This document shows, in pieces, positions 51,558 through 64,000 of a stretch of DNA of 64,000 nt (within the stretch, counting starts at the first letter, position 1; every line of letters starts with the position of its first letter). Origin of the DNA: Batrachochytrium dendrobatidis JAM81 (taxonomy: Eukaryota > Chytridiomycota > Chytridiomycetes > Rhizophydiales); NCBI RefSeq assembly GCF_000203795.2, contig NW_006281100.1, positions 805,370-869,369 on the forward strand. The letters are read 5' to 3'. The position numbers and the translations under genes were made by a program. The notes under the pieces are model-generated. The model was not told where the DNA came from, did no database searches, and saw nothing but the letters and a program-made list of their open reading frames with translations.

Positions 51558-52120
51558 TTCGTAGTATGGGATCGATGCAAGTGAGTTTCAGAAAGAATAT
51601 TAAATATATTGTCGAAATAACTGTCTTGAACAAGCGCAAGAAACCCTCTTTTGCTTAGATGGTCCATTTTCCGGTCCATCTTCCGGTTGACTTGCTACTG
51701 CTTACGATGCCACATAACGTGACTCTCGAGAGTCTGCAATCGATCTGCACTGCTTTAATAGTACAGCCATCTTCACGTAAACGAGCCTCTTCTATACCAT
51801 CTCTTTGAACATAAATCATGTTGGAATCTTTGTTGCACTTTCTACAAATCAATGTCTTCAATTCTCCCTCTGTGTCTGGGATCACGCCCTACAAAACTAC
51901 TCTTTACTCAAGCGATTGTCTACAGGGCTTATAGACACTATCAACTTCTATACCTTGCGACACTGCTTTTTGTTACACAATTGAAGACCATGTCATGAGA
52001 TTGGTTGTTTATTGTATTTTGACACCCTTATTTAGTGTTTTATCAAGTGAATACGGCCGTGATGACGCGAATAGTTAATGATTGGTTCGCATTCTAAATC
52101 ATGTCGTAACTGCCTGTCAC
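51558..52120. other. Intergenic region with TIR element copy C
   Basis: Promoter side of the Ysc84 gene and 3' flank of the LRR gene. Largely occupied by the diverged element at 51769-52064; a 76-codon minus-strand frame at 51655-51885 overlaps the element and is not called. Confidence 0.55.
51769..52064 (+). mobile_element. Diverged TIR element (copy C)
   Basis: Left end GCCATCTTCACGTAAA and right end TTTATCAAGTGAATACGGC are imperfect inverted repeats of the family. Core words GGGATCACGCCCTACAAAAC, CTCAAGCGATTG and TATACCTTGCGACA match copies A and E. Confidence 0.75.
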
Positions 52121-54277
52121 TCATTTTTGTCTGTAGTGTTGATTTTGCTGTTTTTGAGTAATCCAGTGTTCCATTTGTTGTTTAAATTCTGTTATTAATC
52201 CTGCTGATAGATTCGTTTTCATTTTAAATTGATGCTCCATCTACCAAAAAAATTAAATCAGTTGGAGCATTGAATCCAATTGACAAACCCGCCAATGCCA
52301 CAATCCATCATGTATTTGGAACAAGCATTTGTTACCTCAGACTGTCGTTGGCGAGATCGATCAAGAATCTCAGAAATAACTGATTCGTACTGTGTTGATG
52401 CTGAATCCGGTTCTTTGTCAACACCAATATGGGTGAGTGATTTGGATTGAATTGAATTGGTTTGTGTATCAATGCGTGGCAATACACGCTCATTTGAATC
52501 ATCATCGGATTCATCAGAATAGCTTTCGCTATCCATCCCGTTCAAATCAGTAGTGTTGCTTGATGCTACCAATATATCTTCACTATATTGAATTCAACCA
52601 AAACACCAAATTGATTTTTAGAAATTAAACTCCATGTTTGAATATGCGGTATGTTTAGTATAACAACTTACATTCCACCAAATGTATGTTTTGCTAGTCG
52701 ACGCTCAATGCAACCAACACGACTTTGATTTATTTCCCTGATACTTGTAATGCTGTTTGCAACTCGCAGTCTGAAATCTGGCGATTCCGCACATGGATTG
52801 TTTTGCATCATGAGATACTCGATAGATTTTGGGTATGCATCTGAAATACAATACCTGAATGGGTCAGTTTTGTATATACTCAACATGATGTATTCAATAT
52901 AAACTGTACTCCACCTTTATCGAAAATAATAATTTGGTTGTCAGAGAGATCTAACAATTCCAAAGCAGTGCATTGTTGAATTCCTTGAACAGTTTTTAAT
53001 CTGTTATGAGAAAGAATCAAAAATCGTATAGTATTTTGACAGAAATCCAAATTTGGAATAGAGTCCAGCATATTCTAGATTATATGCTTTAATTTAGTCT
53101 ACCTCGATATCTGACTATCAATATTGCACTGTCTTGCAACCCATATAAAATAGTAAATGTTTGATCGACACAAAATCAACCTACCCTTGATAGGTAGAGA
53201 TGAGTCATTCTTGGTAATCGGTATAGCTCAGCTACCTTTACAATGCATTCGTTGTCAAGTCGAACGTGTGTCATGATATTCATTTCCTCTAATCTGATAG
53301 CATTAAAGATTCAAACTGGATTACAAACAATATACTTTGAAAATAATACACCTGTTTAAGCAGCCTGTGATACACTATAACTTACAGCTCAGAACAAGAT
53401 AATAACGACCAGTTGGGAATGTTTCGTTTGGCAATCATTGCAAGAGTAACCGTGTTTGGGATTTCTAAATGTTGCGTCCATTTAAACATCAAAGTTGAAA
53501 ACACACTAGTTTATCAGCACTGATGTTTTTACATATTCAGTAAAATATTAGCAATCTTGATATAAAGCACCTGGTCCAAGGCCATTTTTCTTTATGTGTT
53601 GCATTAAACTTGGAGCTTCAGCCGACTAGAAGGATTAATTCGATTGGCAATGGCATAATCAGTATTATTTATGCTTTGTATTTGATCAAACTCCTGAAAC
53701 CCATATTTTTAGCAAACCTTGGCAGTTAAAGAATAGGCCGAGACGGAATGCCTTTGCACTCCTGACACCTTTTGCACGGGTTTGAGTTGAGCAGATCGAG
53801 ACTTGGACATGGTAGTAGTCATTTTTGATACTGGAGTAGATTGACGAGTATTTGAAACTGATTTGGGTTTAGATACAACACTATTAGTTTTTGCAGCAGC
53901 AAGAGTCGAGTGTGTCGTTGAACGTGGTTTCGTTGATAAGACGCGCGAATCGACTGCAGTTGGTGTTGAACATTGAACCAGTCTTTGAGCCGAGGTTAAA
54001 GTAGATGAAAGTGACGTTGGTCTTGCTATACGAATACTTGACTTGTCTTTTGTAGTTTGTTTTTTTTCTACAAATACAGCATCTTTTGGACAAAATCCAA
54101 GTCAATACAAGTCATTCGACCAACAAAAACACCATTCAACTGCATAGCAGTTAATGAATAGACAGTTGGTGGACTTGCGAATCAATAAGAAATGTATTGT
54201 GCAATACCCTTTGTATTAGCCTTTTTCAAAGACTCGGAACGAGCAACAGTTTTAATATCAGCAGATGAGCGTAACAT
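52121..54277 (-). CDS. Leucine-rich-repeat protein (SDS22-like LRRs), unknown role
   Basis: Ten exons (transcript order) 54208-54277, 53718-54067, 53571-53625, 53386-53464, 53185-53293, 52915-53074, 52672-52840, 52336-52582, 52121-52240 (nine listed; all phases match) give 452 aa. Residues 1-140 are basic and Ser/Thr-rich. LRRs follow from about residue 160: LEEMNIMTHVRLDNECIVKV, LYRLPRMTHLYLSRNMLDSI, IRFLILSHNRLKTVQGIQ, LELLDLSDNQIIIFD, with an LRR-cap-like IEYLMMQNNPCAE and FRLRVANSI. The C-terminus is acidic (SESYSDESDDD) then helical (EFKQQMEHWITQK). This arrangement is common in axonemal or phosphatase-linked LRR proteins, but I cannot name the orthologue. Confidence 0.8.
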
Positions 54278-54453
54278 AATCGGGTAAAAACAATACAAGC
54301 TTTATTGAAGTTGCAGTGATAATAAAGCAGTGGATCGAGACGAGTTAAGCTTGAATCTTGCTACAAGTAGAATATGATAAGCCATTACAGCATGATTAGG
54401 GACGCATTAACCGCTGATCCACCTGTAGGGTTTACCCGCACTATTCATCTACG

Positions 54454-56116
<1,663 letters not shown>

Positions 56117-56292
56117 GCGGCTCTCAAGCTATCTACCTTTTTCAACGTTTGTTACAAACTACAACTGCATTTTGTTTGTTACACAATGAATGAATTTTAA
56201 AACAAACCCTGTTTGAACTTGACAGCAACCCATTGTGATGATCAACTACACACTTTGTAGAAAACAGTCCATTTATTTTTTAAAAGCACATT

Positions 56293-59200
56293 TTATAAAA
56301 TACCAATTTGTTTCATCTGTTTACGCACGGCAGCCATCTTGCGATCCACCACATCCAAACTCTCCTCAATCTCATCTAGTCTCTTGCGGCTTTTGTTTCC
56401 ACCACCACCACTGCTAGCAGGAATACGACTAAGCTCAAATGTCAACTATAAAATAATAAACGGATACAAAGCACAAGAAATCAGTCAACACAGCAGTGCA
56501 TAAACTAAAAGTACTACTATTTTGATTTACAAAACTTACTCTTGATTTTTCTTCAGATAGTGAGCGCAGCTCCTTGTCCAGTGTCTTGCGCTTTGAAATA
56601 AACTCGTGTAAAAGTGATTCCGATTTGCCACTACTATCATGTTCAGAATCACGCTGTCCCCAATCCCCTACCGGAGTACGTCGATCATTATGATGTCCTT
56701 GATCTGCTTCGTGAGAAAGTGGAGACGAAGGTACTATACTGTTGGTACTAAACCGTCTTGCACCACTCTGAACAGCAGCAAAACGCGAAGTCAGATTTAT
56801 ACTCGTTGGATCTCTGCCACTGTGGTGGTGGGTATGTAAAGGAAGTTTCATTCCAGGAGATTCAGTAGATGGTGACTGTGCAGCCCAAGCTTGACTTGCT
56901 CTTCTATTCAAATTCAACGCAGATTGGGTAGGACTCGGCGTAATTGTATCTTTGGCACGCACACCTTCAGTCAACCCTGAGCGGTAAGGTGTATTTGCAC
57001 CACTAATACAAGACAAATGGGTTTGTGAAAGAGAAGATTGCGACCGAGAGTTGACATCATTTTCTGGATTGGTAATATGGTCTTCAAACCCATAAGCTGT
57101 AGTAGCTCGAATACGTCTAGATGAACTAGGTGTAGTATGCTCAGGCTCTTCATGATCAATATTACATTGCTGCGTGTCCGAAGCAAAAATACTAGGAGTA
57201 GGTGTAGCTCTCGATGCTTGATGTGGAATCTCATCCCATGCATTGCAAAGTGTATTCGATTCCCTTGCAAGACTGTTGGAGCCAACACTATGGCCACCAT
57301 CTGAACGCATCCTACTGATCATTAATTTTAAGCTTTCGTTGTCATACAAAGCATGTTCAAGACGCTCGCGATAAAAACTTTCGTTGGTAGTTACTTGTGC
57401 TGGCGAAACTGATTCATACTGCAATTTCTATTATATATAACAAGAAACAATAAAACATATTAGCTCAGACTCACCACGCCTCAATATCCCAGGTTTTCTT
57501 GTATCATTCTACCACATATCAATGTGGATAAAGTGGTAAATAGAATCAATACGTGGGCGATTTAACATACTCTCAATGACGATTTTAATGTTTCATTTTC
57601 CATCATCAGCTCGCTATGTAAATATTCAAAACAGCATTAATAGTAAGTTAGTAATTCATCAATCACTTATGACTGACAATGATTTAATTTGCTGTATGCA
57701 TACAACACATTTATTGTAAAATAGTCAAGTATATTGCCTACCTGATTCGATCTTGCTGAGTATGTATTTTATGAGAAAACAATCTAAAATCTGCTTCGTG
57801 TCGTTCATTTTGTGTCTAAGCAGTTAACACGACAGAAAAGATTATATTAGAATTTAGAAATACAGTCATGATAAATTTAAAATAATCTACCTTTTCGTGT
57901 TTAAGTCTGTTTGTCAACTCATCAATATCAATGCGTTGCTGCGAAATCAATTCCTGCTCGCTTTTTAATTGATCAAGCAAATCTAAATCAGAGTTTGCAT
58001 GAAATTAGTTGATCTGCAAACAAGCCAATTGACATTATCATGGTAATAAATTCGATTTAAACATATTCTGTAAACAACTCGATGCAAAAACTAACCCTGA
58101 TGCTGTTGATCAGATTGCACACTGACACGATATACTCTCACATAGTCCTCGCGCGCATTATCCAATTCTCTCAACGCATCAGAAAGACGAGATTCCAGCT
58201 GTAAAATGGTATTCTGCTGCTCTTCTGCAGCCGGGTTGAATAGTTGCAGACTCTGGTGGTCATGTCGAGAATGGATATGAGGCTGATTCAAAATATGAGA
58301 TTGCCGAGCCTGGTGTTGTACTTGAAGCTGCACAGGGTGTGAATATGTAGTGTCTTGACGCAAATCCCTTTTAGAAATAGACTCATCAAACCGACTTGGA
58401 GAAAAGGATGGATTTTGAACTTCTAAATGATCAGTATGAGACCGTGGTGAATGTTTTGGGGATATCTGTGTAGCTATCTTGACGATATTATGCACTGGAG
58501 TTTCATGGATACGAGAGTTGGAAAAAGATGCAGGAGAAACATCAACAAGGTTAGGTTTAGCGTCAGTTGTTGTGGGAGATTTAGATTCATCTTTTGAATC
58601 ATCTTGCTTTTCGATTTGATTATAATGCGGTATTTGGTTTGTTATAACTGGAAATTCAAGACTGTTTTGAGTTTTTTCAATAGACTGTGTGATTGGAAGC
58701 GGTTGAGAACTGGAATAAGTCGATTCAGTCGTTGGTGAAATAGCAGCAGGCAAAATCAGCACGTCCATAAGTGGATTTTTAGAGACTTCTGGTGCAATAT
58801 ATATATTTTCTGTGTTGGCACAATAGACAGAATCTATATCATGTTCATGGTGTGGTGCATTAGGTAAAACCACAGGTGACAGTTTGATAGTTGGACTTGG
58901 TTGAGCAAGAGGCGCAATAACGGGAGAGCGTTGAACAGGCCGCCTTGCATTACTTTTCAATGAAAGACCAAATGGATCTTCTACTTCTAGATCTTGTGGT
59001 AAGATGACAGCTTGAACAGGCGGACATGTTTGTTTTATAAATGAATCTGATTTTTCCGTTTGACTCGATTGGTTATAAATAGTATCGCCAGTGAAATCTG
59101 CACATTCTGAAAATGGGTTTGGTATGTTTGTCAGCGTGCTTTCTGGATTTATCGATATAATTGAGATCGATTCTTGTAACGTAGCCTCAATATCTTTATG

Positions 59201-60223
59201 TGGAGTAGAGTCAAACTTTTGAGATACAATAGCATCCTGTGCAGACTTGCCAAGGGTTTCAGACTGGCTTTGTTCAGGATGAATAGGTTTACAAGTAGAA
59301 CTAGTATTGGCAAAAACCAATTCAAGCTGTGAAGACTCCTTATAAGGAGATTTTGATAGTTTGACAGCTGTTTTGAAAGAATTGCTGCTTCGAGGAAGTA
59401 GGGTTGAGCCAGGAGATCTAGTATTTTAAAGGAGGAATAAAAGGCAATGCCAGATTATTACAAGGTAAACATCTCAGTATGATGACATGAAATAATCAAC
59501 GTCGAGTAATACTGATTTAAAAATTAGTTCAAGTTAAAAATGAATATAGTATTTTACCTGATGGAACGATCAGAAGGTGGCAATTTTCCCAGTGTAGATT
59601 CTTTGACAGGAACGGAAATATCGGCTTGCTTTAAAGTGGTTGCTTGAAGAACTTGAGTTGGAATAAAACATTTAAATAATCAGATTCAGATTGGCCATTT
59701 TAATAGTAGGATTTCTCTGCATGTTTATAATGAGCAATATAAATGTGGACTATTTACTCGAAATGATATTTGAAACATTACCTGGTATTGATCTTGCAGA
59801 CCGCAACTCAGAAGTCATCTTGGTAGTAACTAATGACTGTTTTTTCCTGACGTCTTCGCCAGGTAAAGTTTTGTCGCTATCACTCTCGCTGCCCTCTTTG
59901 TCCAACGTGGCCATGGATTGACGGAGCTTCAGTCCAAACTCCAGAGACCGATGCGGTTGTTTTTGCTGCTGGAACTTTTCTAGATGCCTTGAGTCATTTC
60001 CAAACGATTGTCGCTTAGTAACAGTTTGAGACTGGCGGCCAGTAGCAGTCGTAGAGGTTAGTTTGACAATGCTCGGCGCAGGAGTAGATTTGGACGTTGA
60101 GCTAGATGACAATGGGATTCTGATGGTGTTTTTTTTGCTTGAAGTTCCGTTTGTAGAAGATACAATCTCGTTTTTACGTATAGATCTACTGGCAGCTGTA
60201 GTTACAGAATCCCCGAGCACCAT
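56293..60223 (-). CDS. Large coiled-coil protein of unknown family
   Basis: Eight exons (transcript order) 59782-60223, 59558-59651, 58096-59417, 57891-57982, 57742-57815, 57571-57613, 56540-57427, 56293-56445 give 1035 aa; every junction phase agrees. First in-frame ATG is at 60223. Residues 1-580 are Ser/Thr/Pro-rich and disordered. A coiled coil spans about 585-720 (QQNTILQLESRLSDALREL, EQELISQQRIDIDELTNRL, ERLEHALYDNESLKLMI), then another disordered region, then a conserved-looking helical end with FISKRKTLDKELRSLSEEKS and ASSGGGGNKSRKRLDEIEES. The composition suits a centrosomal or cytoskeletal protein; I recognise no specific family. Confidence 0.72.
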
Positions 60224-60779
60224 ACTTGCTAGATGCAAACCTGAATTCGATGCTCGCAACAACTTCAACAGTTCAATTCCAGCCAATCAAATGTGAATTA
60301 AACACGTGACTTTACTGTCTTGTTGGCATGTCTGCAAATGCTATTTTGCTGTTTAATATCGGATTTGAGTGTCAAACTCGACTGACTCGCTGTTTCCTTT
60401 CATGCCATTTCTTTTTAATCAAAATTCATTCTTTGATATTGTTTAGACATAAACCCCAGTTTACCAATAAACTGAACCTTGCAATAAAAACTATCGATGT
60501 AATAAAACCTTTGAACCAGCGTTTATAATTGACCAGGTTCTTGGTTAGTAACATTATATATTTATATTATTTCCAGTCTTTTAATGCTGTGTTATACTTT
60601 GTATGCAATAAATGAGTCGGCACTCTAATTCAATTAGAACGCCATAAACTGTCCGAATATTTGGGCACACCGCGTTTTAACAAGTAGTCTAATCTGACCC
60701 TAAACTGACAAATGTAGTGCCACAATCCATCATTTTAAACCTATAAAGTAGTTTATAATTATTAAACTCTCAATCAATC
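60224..60779. other. Divergent intergenic region
   Basis: 556 bp holding the promoters of two divergent genes. AT-rich, no further feature recognised. Confidence 0.55.
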
Positions 60780-62051
60780 ATGGACCCAATCCGATTTCCT
60801 CCCGATAACGATGAACCACCATGGACAAAGGACATTATCAGTGGTAACTTTGATCGCATGGATAAAGAAGAGTTAAAGCAATGGTTCTCCATTCGTCCAA
60901 TTCAACTAGCAAATTTTCTTAAAAATTATCATGATGCTCGTCAATGCGATGACCCATTGAAAGATGGCTTTGTTTTTCCTTCTCGATATCTCCGTAGACA
61001 CAAAAGTTGCACCAAGTCATTGAATGATTCCAGTTATGCATCCGATGATTGTTTGGAAGAAATCGAGTATCCAAGTCCCCTGGCATTTCTTGGCGAGCTA
61101 TTCAAACCCAAATGTGCCAGTATTTTTGATGCTACAACACAGAACGAAAGCTTAATGCATGCAAATTCTTTTGACCAGTCGCTGCATTCTCAAAACATAT
61201 CCAATTCAATAACGGGCAGTTGCGACGCTTTTGACAAAAAAGGCCTATCTACATCCTCGAGTGTATCCATTACTGGGAACAGCATAACAGCAGAACCCGA
61301 AGGTGATGATACAAGCCAGGTGCCTATAGTCCAGCCCAATCCTCTTCGTAGACAGAGCCTTAAAGATATAGTTCGACTACCTCCTACACGAGCACAATCC
61401 CGCATTACTTTTGGATGGACTGATGCTCCAGCTCAATCGCCAGAAACAGACTCCACGTCGTCTGAAAACAATGCTTCCTATACTCCTCAATCGCTACCAG
61501 CAATTCCGCCCATGAAAAAGCGAATCATGAATACTGCATTTGATTCTATAGTCACTAAACATATATCAGACTTTCTCGATCTTGCCAAAACGATCAAGAC
61601 CCAAGTAACTGAAGAGGAGTATACTTTACTCTTGGAATCTATCCATCCATCGTTTACTACCTCTGTACCCGCACAATCTCTTGATAATAGTGATACAGAA
61701 AGCACAGATAGCGCAGAAAGCACGGATAGTAACGATGATATCTTTTTACTAGCCGATCCAACTGATGAATTCTCCCACGCCGATTCTTCTGAACTGAATT
61801 TATTACCGCATCAAGAACCTCCTAAACTGCGGGAAATCACTCGTGGCGAGATTCGTCGACTTTTACTCGAAAAGGAAGAACGTATCGATAAAGAAGCTGA
61901 GCGACGAGAATACACTACAAGAATCCCCTGCAACATTCCACTCAAGTCGTTTTGGGAAGTACTTTCACTCCCGCATACTGAACCAGTGTGGACTTTCCGA
62001 GTAGAGAGAGATTTGAGTTCGGTCAGAATTCCTTATCTTTATGCCGAGTGA
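60780..62051 (+). CDS. Unknown acidic protein, single exon
   Basis: 423 aa from ATG 60780 to TGA 62051, no intron needed, unusual among its neighbours. An N-terminal segment PPWTKDIISGNFDRMDKEEL and KQWFSIRPIQLANFLKNYHD looks like a small folded unit. The middle is Ser/Asp-rich with TDSAESTDSNDD. The C-terminal part is charged and helical (REITRGEIRRLLLEKEERID) and ends FRVERDLSSVRIPYLYAE, which looks conserved. I recognise no family. Confidence 0.7.
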   Translation: MDPIRFPPDNDEPPWTKDIISGNFDRMDKEELKQWFSIRPIQLANFLKNYHDARQCDDPLKDGFVFPSRYLRRHKSCTKSLNDSSYASDDCLEEIEYPSPLAFLGELFKPKCASIFDATTQNESLMHANSFDQSLHSQNISNSITGSCDAFDKKGLSTSSSVSITGNSITAEPEGDDTSQVPIVQPNPLRRQSLKDIVRLPPTRAQSRITFGWTDAPAQSPETDSTSSENNASYTPQSLPAIPPMKKRIMNTAFDSIVTKHISDFLDLAKTIKTQVTEEEYTLLLESIHPSFTTSVPAQSLDNSDTESTDSAESTDSNDDIFLLADPTDEFSHADSSELNLLPHQEPPKLREITRGEIRRLLLEKEERIDKEAERREYTTRIPCNIPLKSFWEVLSLPHTEPVWTFRVERDLSSVRIPYLYAE

Positions 62052-62512
62052 TCTCAAAAAGTTGGCCCATCTGATATAGTTTGCAATAAAACCATCTTTG
62101 AATCCATATTGTTTGCCTTGTGATGGAATTGCATTTTTGAGATTAATACTAATTTGGCGCATCCCAAGCAGGACAATTGGAAATAGTTTATAGTACGCCT
62201 GGCCGGGTTGTTTTGGCCGAATCAATGGAATAAGATGCGCCTTCAACTCAGATGGTTGGCATACACTGGTAATGGAGTGGAGATGCGTCAATAAGGTGGA
62301 GATGCGTTTAAAATGTACGCCAGTTGGTACAGGAAATAATATTAGCCAAGCGTTTGTACTACCATGGCCAACTCTTGGTAGGCACACTCTAGCCCAGAGT
62401 TGCCTAATATTGCATGCAATAACTCGATACAAACTTTTATCAAACGAACCTGTTTTTGGTTATTCCATCACATTATTTCTACCAATTACTACTGGATCTC
62501 CATTCTTCATCA
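62052..62512. other. Intergenic region
   Basis: 461 bp between two plus-strand genes. A 155-codon minus-strand open frame (61965-62432) without an ATG start spans most of it and overlaps the upstream gene; its protein is not recognised and I do not call it a gene. Confidence 0.45.
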
Positions 62513-64000
62513 ATGACTACAAACATATCTTGGTCCCTATTAAAGGATACTTTTGGTAATACCGAGTACACCTACAGCCTTTTAATCTACGATGCACTGT
62601 TGACTGCTCTGGTGGACAAGGCGCTATTCTTGATAGTTGCAAGCATAGGTTTAGTCGCAGTACTCAAAACCTCTAAAGTAAGCTGTTTTTTTTGCTCTAC
62701 AATCAAGCGATAATCTAGAGTACAATATACTGCGAGTATATGTTTAGCTAAATACTTTTGTGGATTTTGATATTGGCGTATTCCTAATATTGTGTCTGAA
62801 TTGATTAGAAGCATACTCAAGAGTCTGATATTTCAAAAGCTTCTTGGTGGTCCAACATTCTTTCACAACTCTGTTATGGACAAAAGGCGCATCAGTCTCT
62901 GCCTTCACACCGTTCTAGGCGTTTGGTCGGGCGGCGGTGGAGCTTAAAACCCCATTCACGTCAGCTGGTCACCACGTTTGACTATATTTTGGCAATCTTT
63001 AAGCTTGCTCCATTCAGTCGTATCCATCGTAGTAAAAACACAACTGCTTCCTTGGAATCTTATCTCCCAGACCAGATACAAAAGGTAACAAGCCGTCTGA
63101 CAACTGCCAATGCTTTTTTGATATGGACTGGTTTTGATTTAGTTTTTCAAATATTGCATCTCTAAACTCGTTCTGTATAGTCGGCTCCTATTGACGATAT
63201 TAATATGGAACAAAAAGTATGTTCCAAAGTATCTTCTCGGCTACATACTCTGCTCAATATGATACCATCTATTTGTTTGCATTCATATGCAGATTGTTTG
63301 AATATCATCACATTGGCGTTTAGTCGAATATTCAAATTTACACACCGTAGATTATTCCAAAGACGCCAAAGTAATACGAGACGCAAATCCAATTCAATGA
63401 TTCGTCGTATCTCGTCTTCTGGCTCCATACGCACCACTATAACCTCGTCGGTGCCTGCCAAAATGGTCAAATCATCACACAACACAACCATCACAGATCA
63501 GAAATCACTCTATTCTGAAAAATTATACAAGAATGAATCTGTACCAGACTCATCTCATTCATTACCCATCTCTAATCAGTTATGTGTTACCCAACAGCAG
63601 GATATTCGTCCAACTTTTACACATATCCATCCGCTTGTACGCTTCATTTACATTGTTGACACGATTGCAGAATTTGGTTTGCTAGGTGTATCAGCGTGTC
63701 TTGTAGGGGTGTTTTTGATGGCGAGTTTTTTATTGATTGCGTGGTGAGATTGTGGTCGAACCACAAGGGCAAAAGCCCGGCTGAAATGGCTGAACAAGAA
63801 CAGTTATATCAACAAGCACGCCAATATGAACTTTTATGGAGAGAGCAAAGAATTTTAGCCAGTTTGAATGCTCAGCGCACCGAATTGGAAAAACTAGTGG
63901 ATTTAGTTGAGCTGGATAAATTAGCAGATCTAATCAGGTTGGAAACATTAACGAAGCGAAAAAAACCAATCAGTTTTCAAAACATGCTCAGAAACTATGC
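62513..64000 (+). CDS. Membrane protein of unknown family, with an apparent frame break; 3' end outside window
   Basis: Exons 62513-62677, 62809-63084 and 63181 onward. The first exon has a hydrophobic helix (KALFLIVASIGLVAVL). The middle is basic and disordered, then LVRFIYIVDTIAEFGLLGVS and ACLVGVFLMASFLLIAW form hydrophobic segments. The frame stops at TGA 63745-63747, yet the -1 frame continues open to the window end with a protein-like charged helix (EMAEQEQLYQQARQYELLWR, LEKLVDLVELDKLADLIRLE). Explanations are a missing T in the T-run at 63726-63731, a short intron 63698-ish to 63767, or -1 frameshifting. No family recognised. Confidence 0.6.

Noticed and set aside
51655..51885. 76-codon minus-strand frame with two Cys pairs
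   Set aside because: Overlaps TIR element copy C and has no homologue I recognise.

Overview
The window looks like nuclear DNA of a zoosporic (flagellated) fungus, most likely a chytrid of the Batrachochytrium kind. The protein-coding genes read most like fungal or opisthokont proteins, they carry many short GT-AG introns (mostly 60-130 bp), the DNA is AT-rich, and fungal-type genes (LCB1, a steryl-glucosidase of the Egh1 type, a Ysc84/Lsb3 SH3 protein) lie beside genes that only ciliated organisms keep (SPAG16/PF20, CEP131, a PPP1R36-like gene). The species assignment is an inference.

Layout. 1-3526 (+): alanyl-tRNA synthetase, 5' end outside the window. 3818-8808 (-): CAP-Gly coiled-coil protein. 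10239-13451 (-): unknown disordered protein with a KEN motif. 14853-16606 (+): linker histone H1. 17133-18860 (+): ARP1/centractin. 19103-22249 (-): eIF3a, divergent from APC5 (22474-25850, +). 26120-30533 (-): CEP131, divergent from SPAG16 (30750-33545, +). 34051-36193 (+): serine palmitoyltransferase subunit LCB1. 36561-37615 (-): seven-helix membrane protein. 37.8-38.9 kb: repeats. 39051-41092 (+): coiled-coil protein. 41416-43467 (-): PPP1R36-like. 43830-45161 (-): SH3-PX protein. 45.2-46.9 kb: repeats. 46910-49562 (+): GH5 steryl-glucosidase. 49806-51557 (-): Ysc84/Lsb3. 52121-54277 (-): leucine-rich-repeat protein. 54454-56116 (+): acetyl-CoA C-acetyltransferase. 56293-60223 (-): coiled-coil protein. 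60780-62051 (+): unknown. 62513 to the window end (+): membrane protein with a frame break.

Themes. Microtubule, centrosome and axoneme genes are frequent (CAP-Gly protein, ARP1, CEP131, SPAG16, PPP1R36-like), and CEP131 and SPAG16 share a 216 bp divergent promoter. The rest are translation (AlaRS, eIF3a), cell cycle (APC5), lipid metabolism (LCB1, steryl glucosidase, thiolase) and cortical actin/polarity (Ysc84, SH3-PX). All exon models were built by hand from reading-frame phase and family similarity; most close to an intact frame.

Unusual structure. Several introns have GC rather than GT donors (five in APC5, one each in ARP1 and SPAG16). The Ysc84 gene has three consecutive micro-exons of 14, 23 and 15 nt. 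A short non-coding element with ~20 bp terminal inverted repeats occurs at least five times, with two 327 bp copies that appear identical and lie in inverted orientation 8 kb apart. The last gene changes frame just after a T_TT T_TTA-type heptamer followed by a hairpin. No tRNA, rRNA, CRISPR or viral sequence was recognised.
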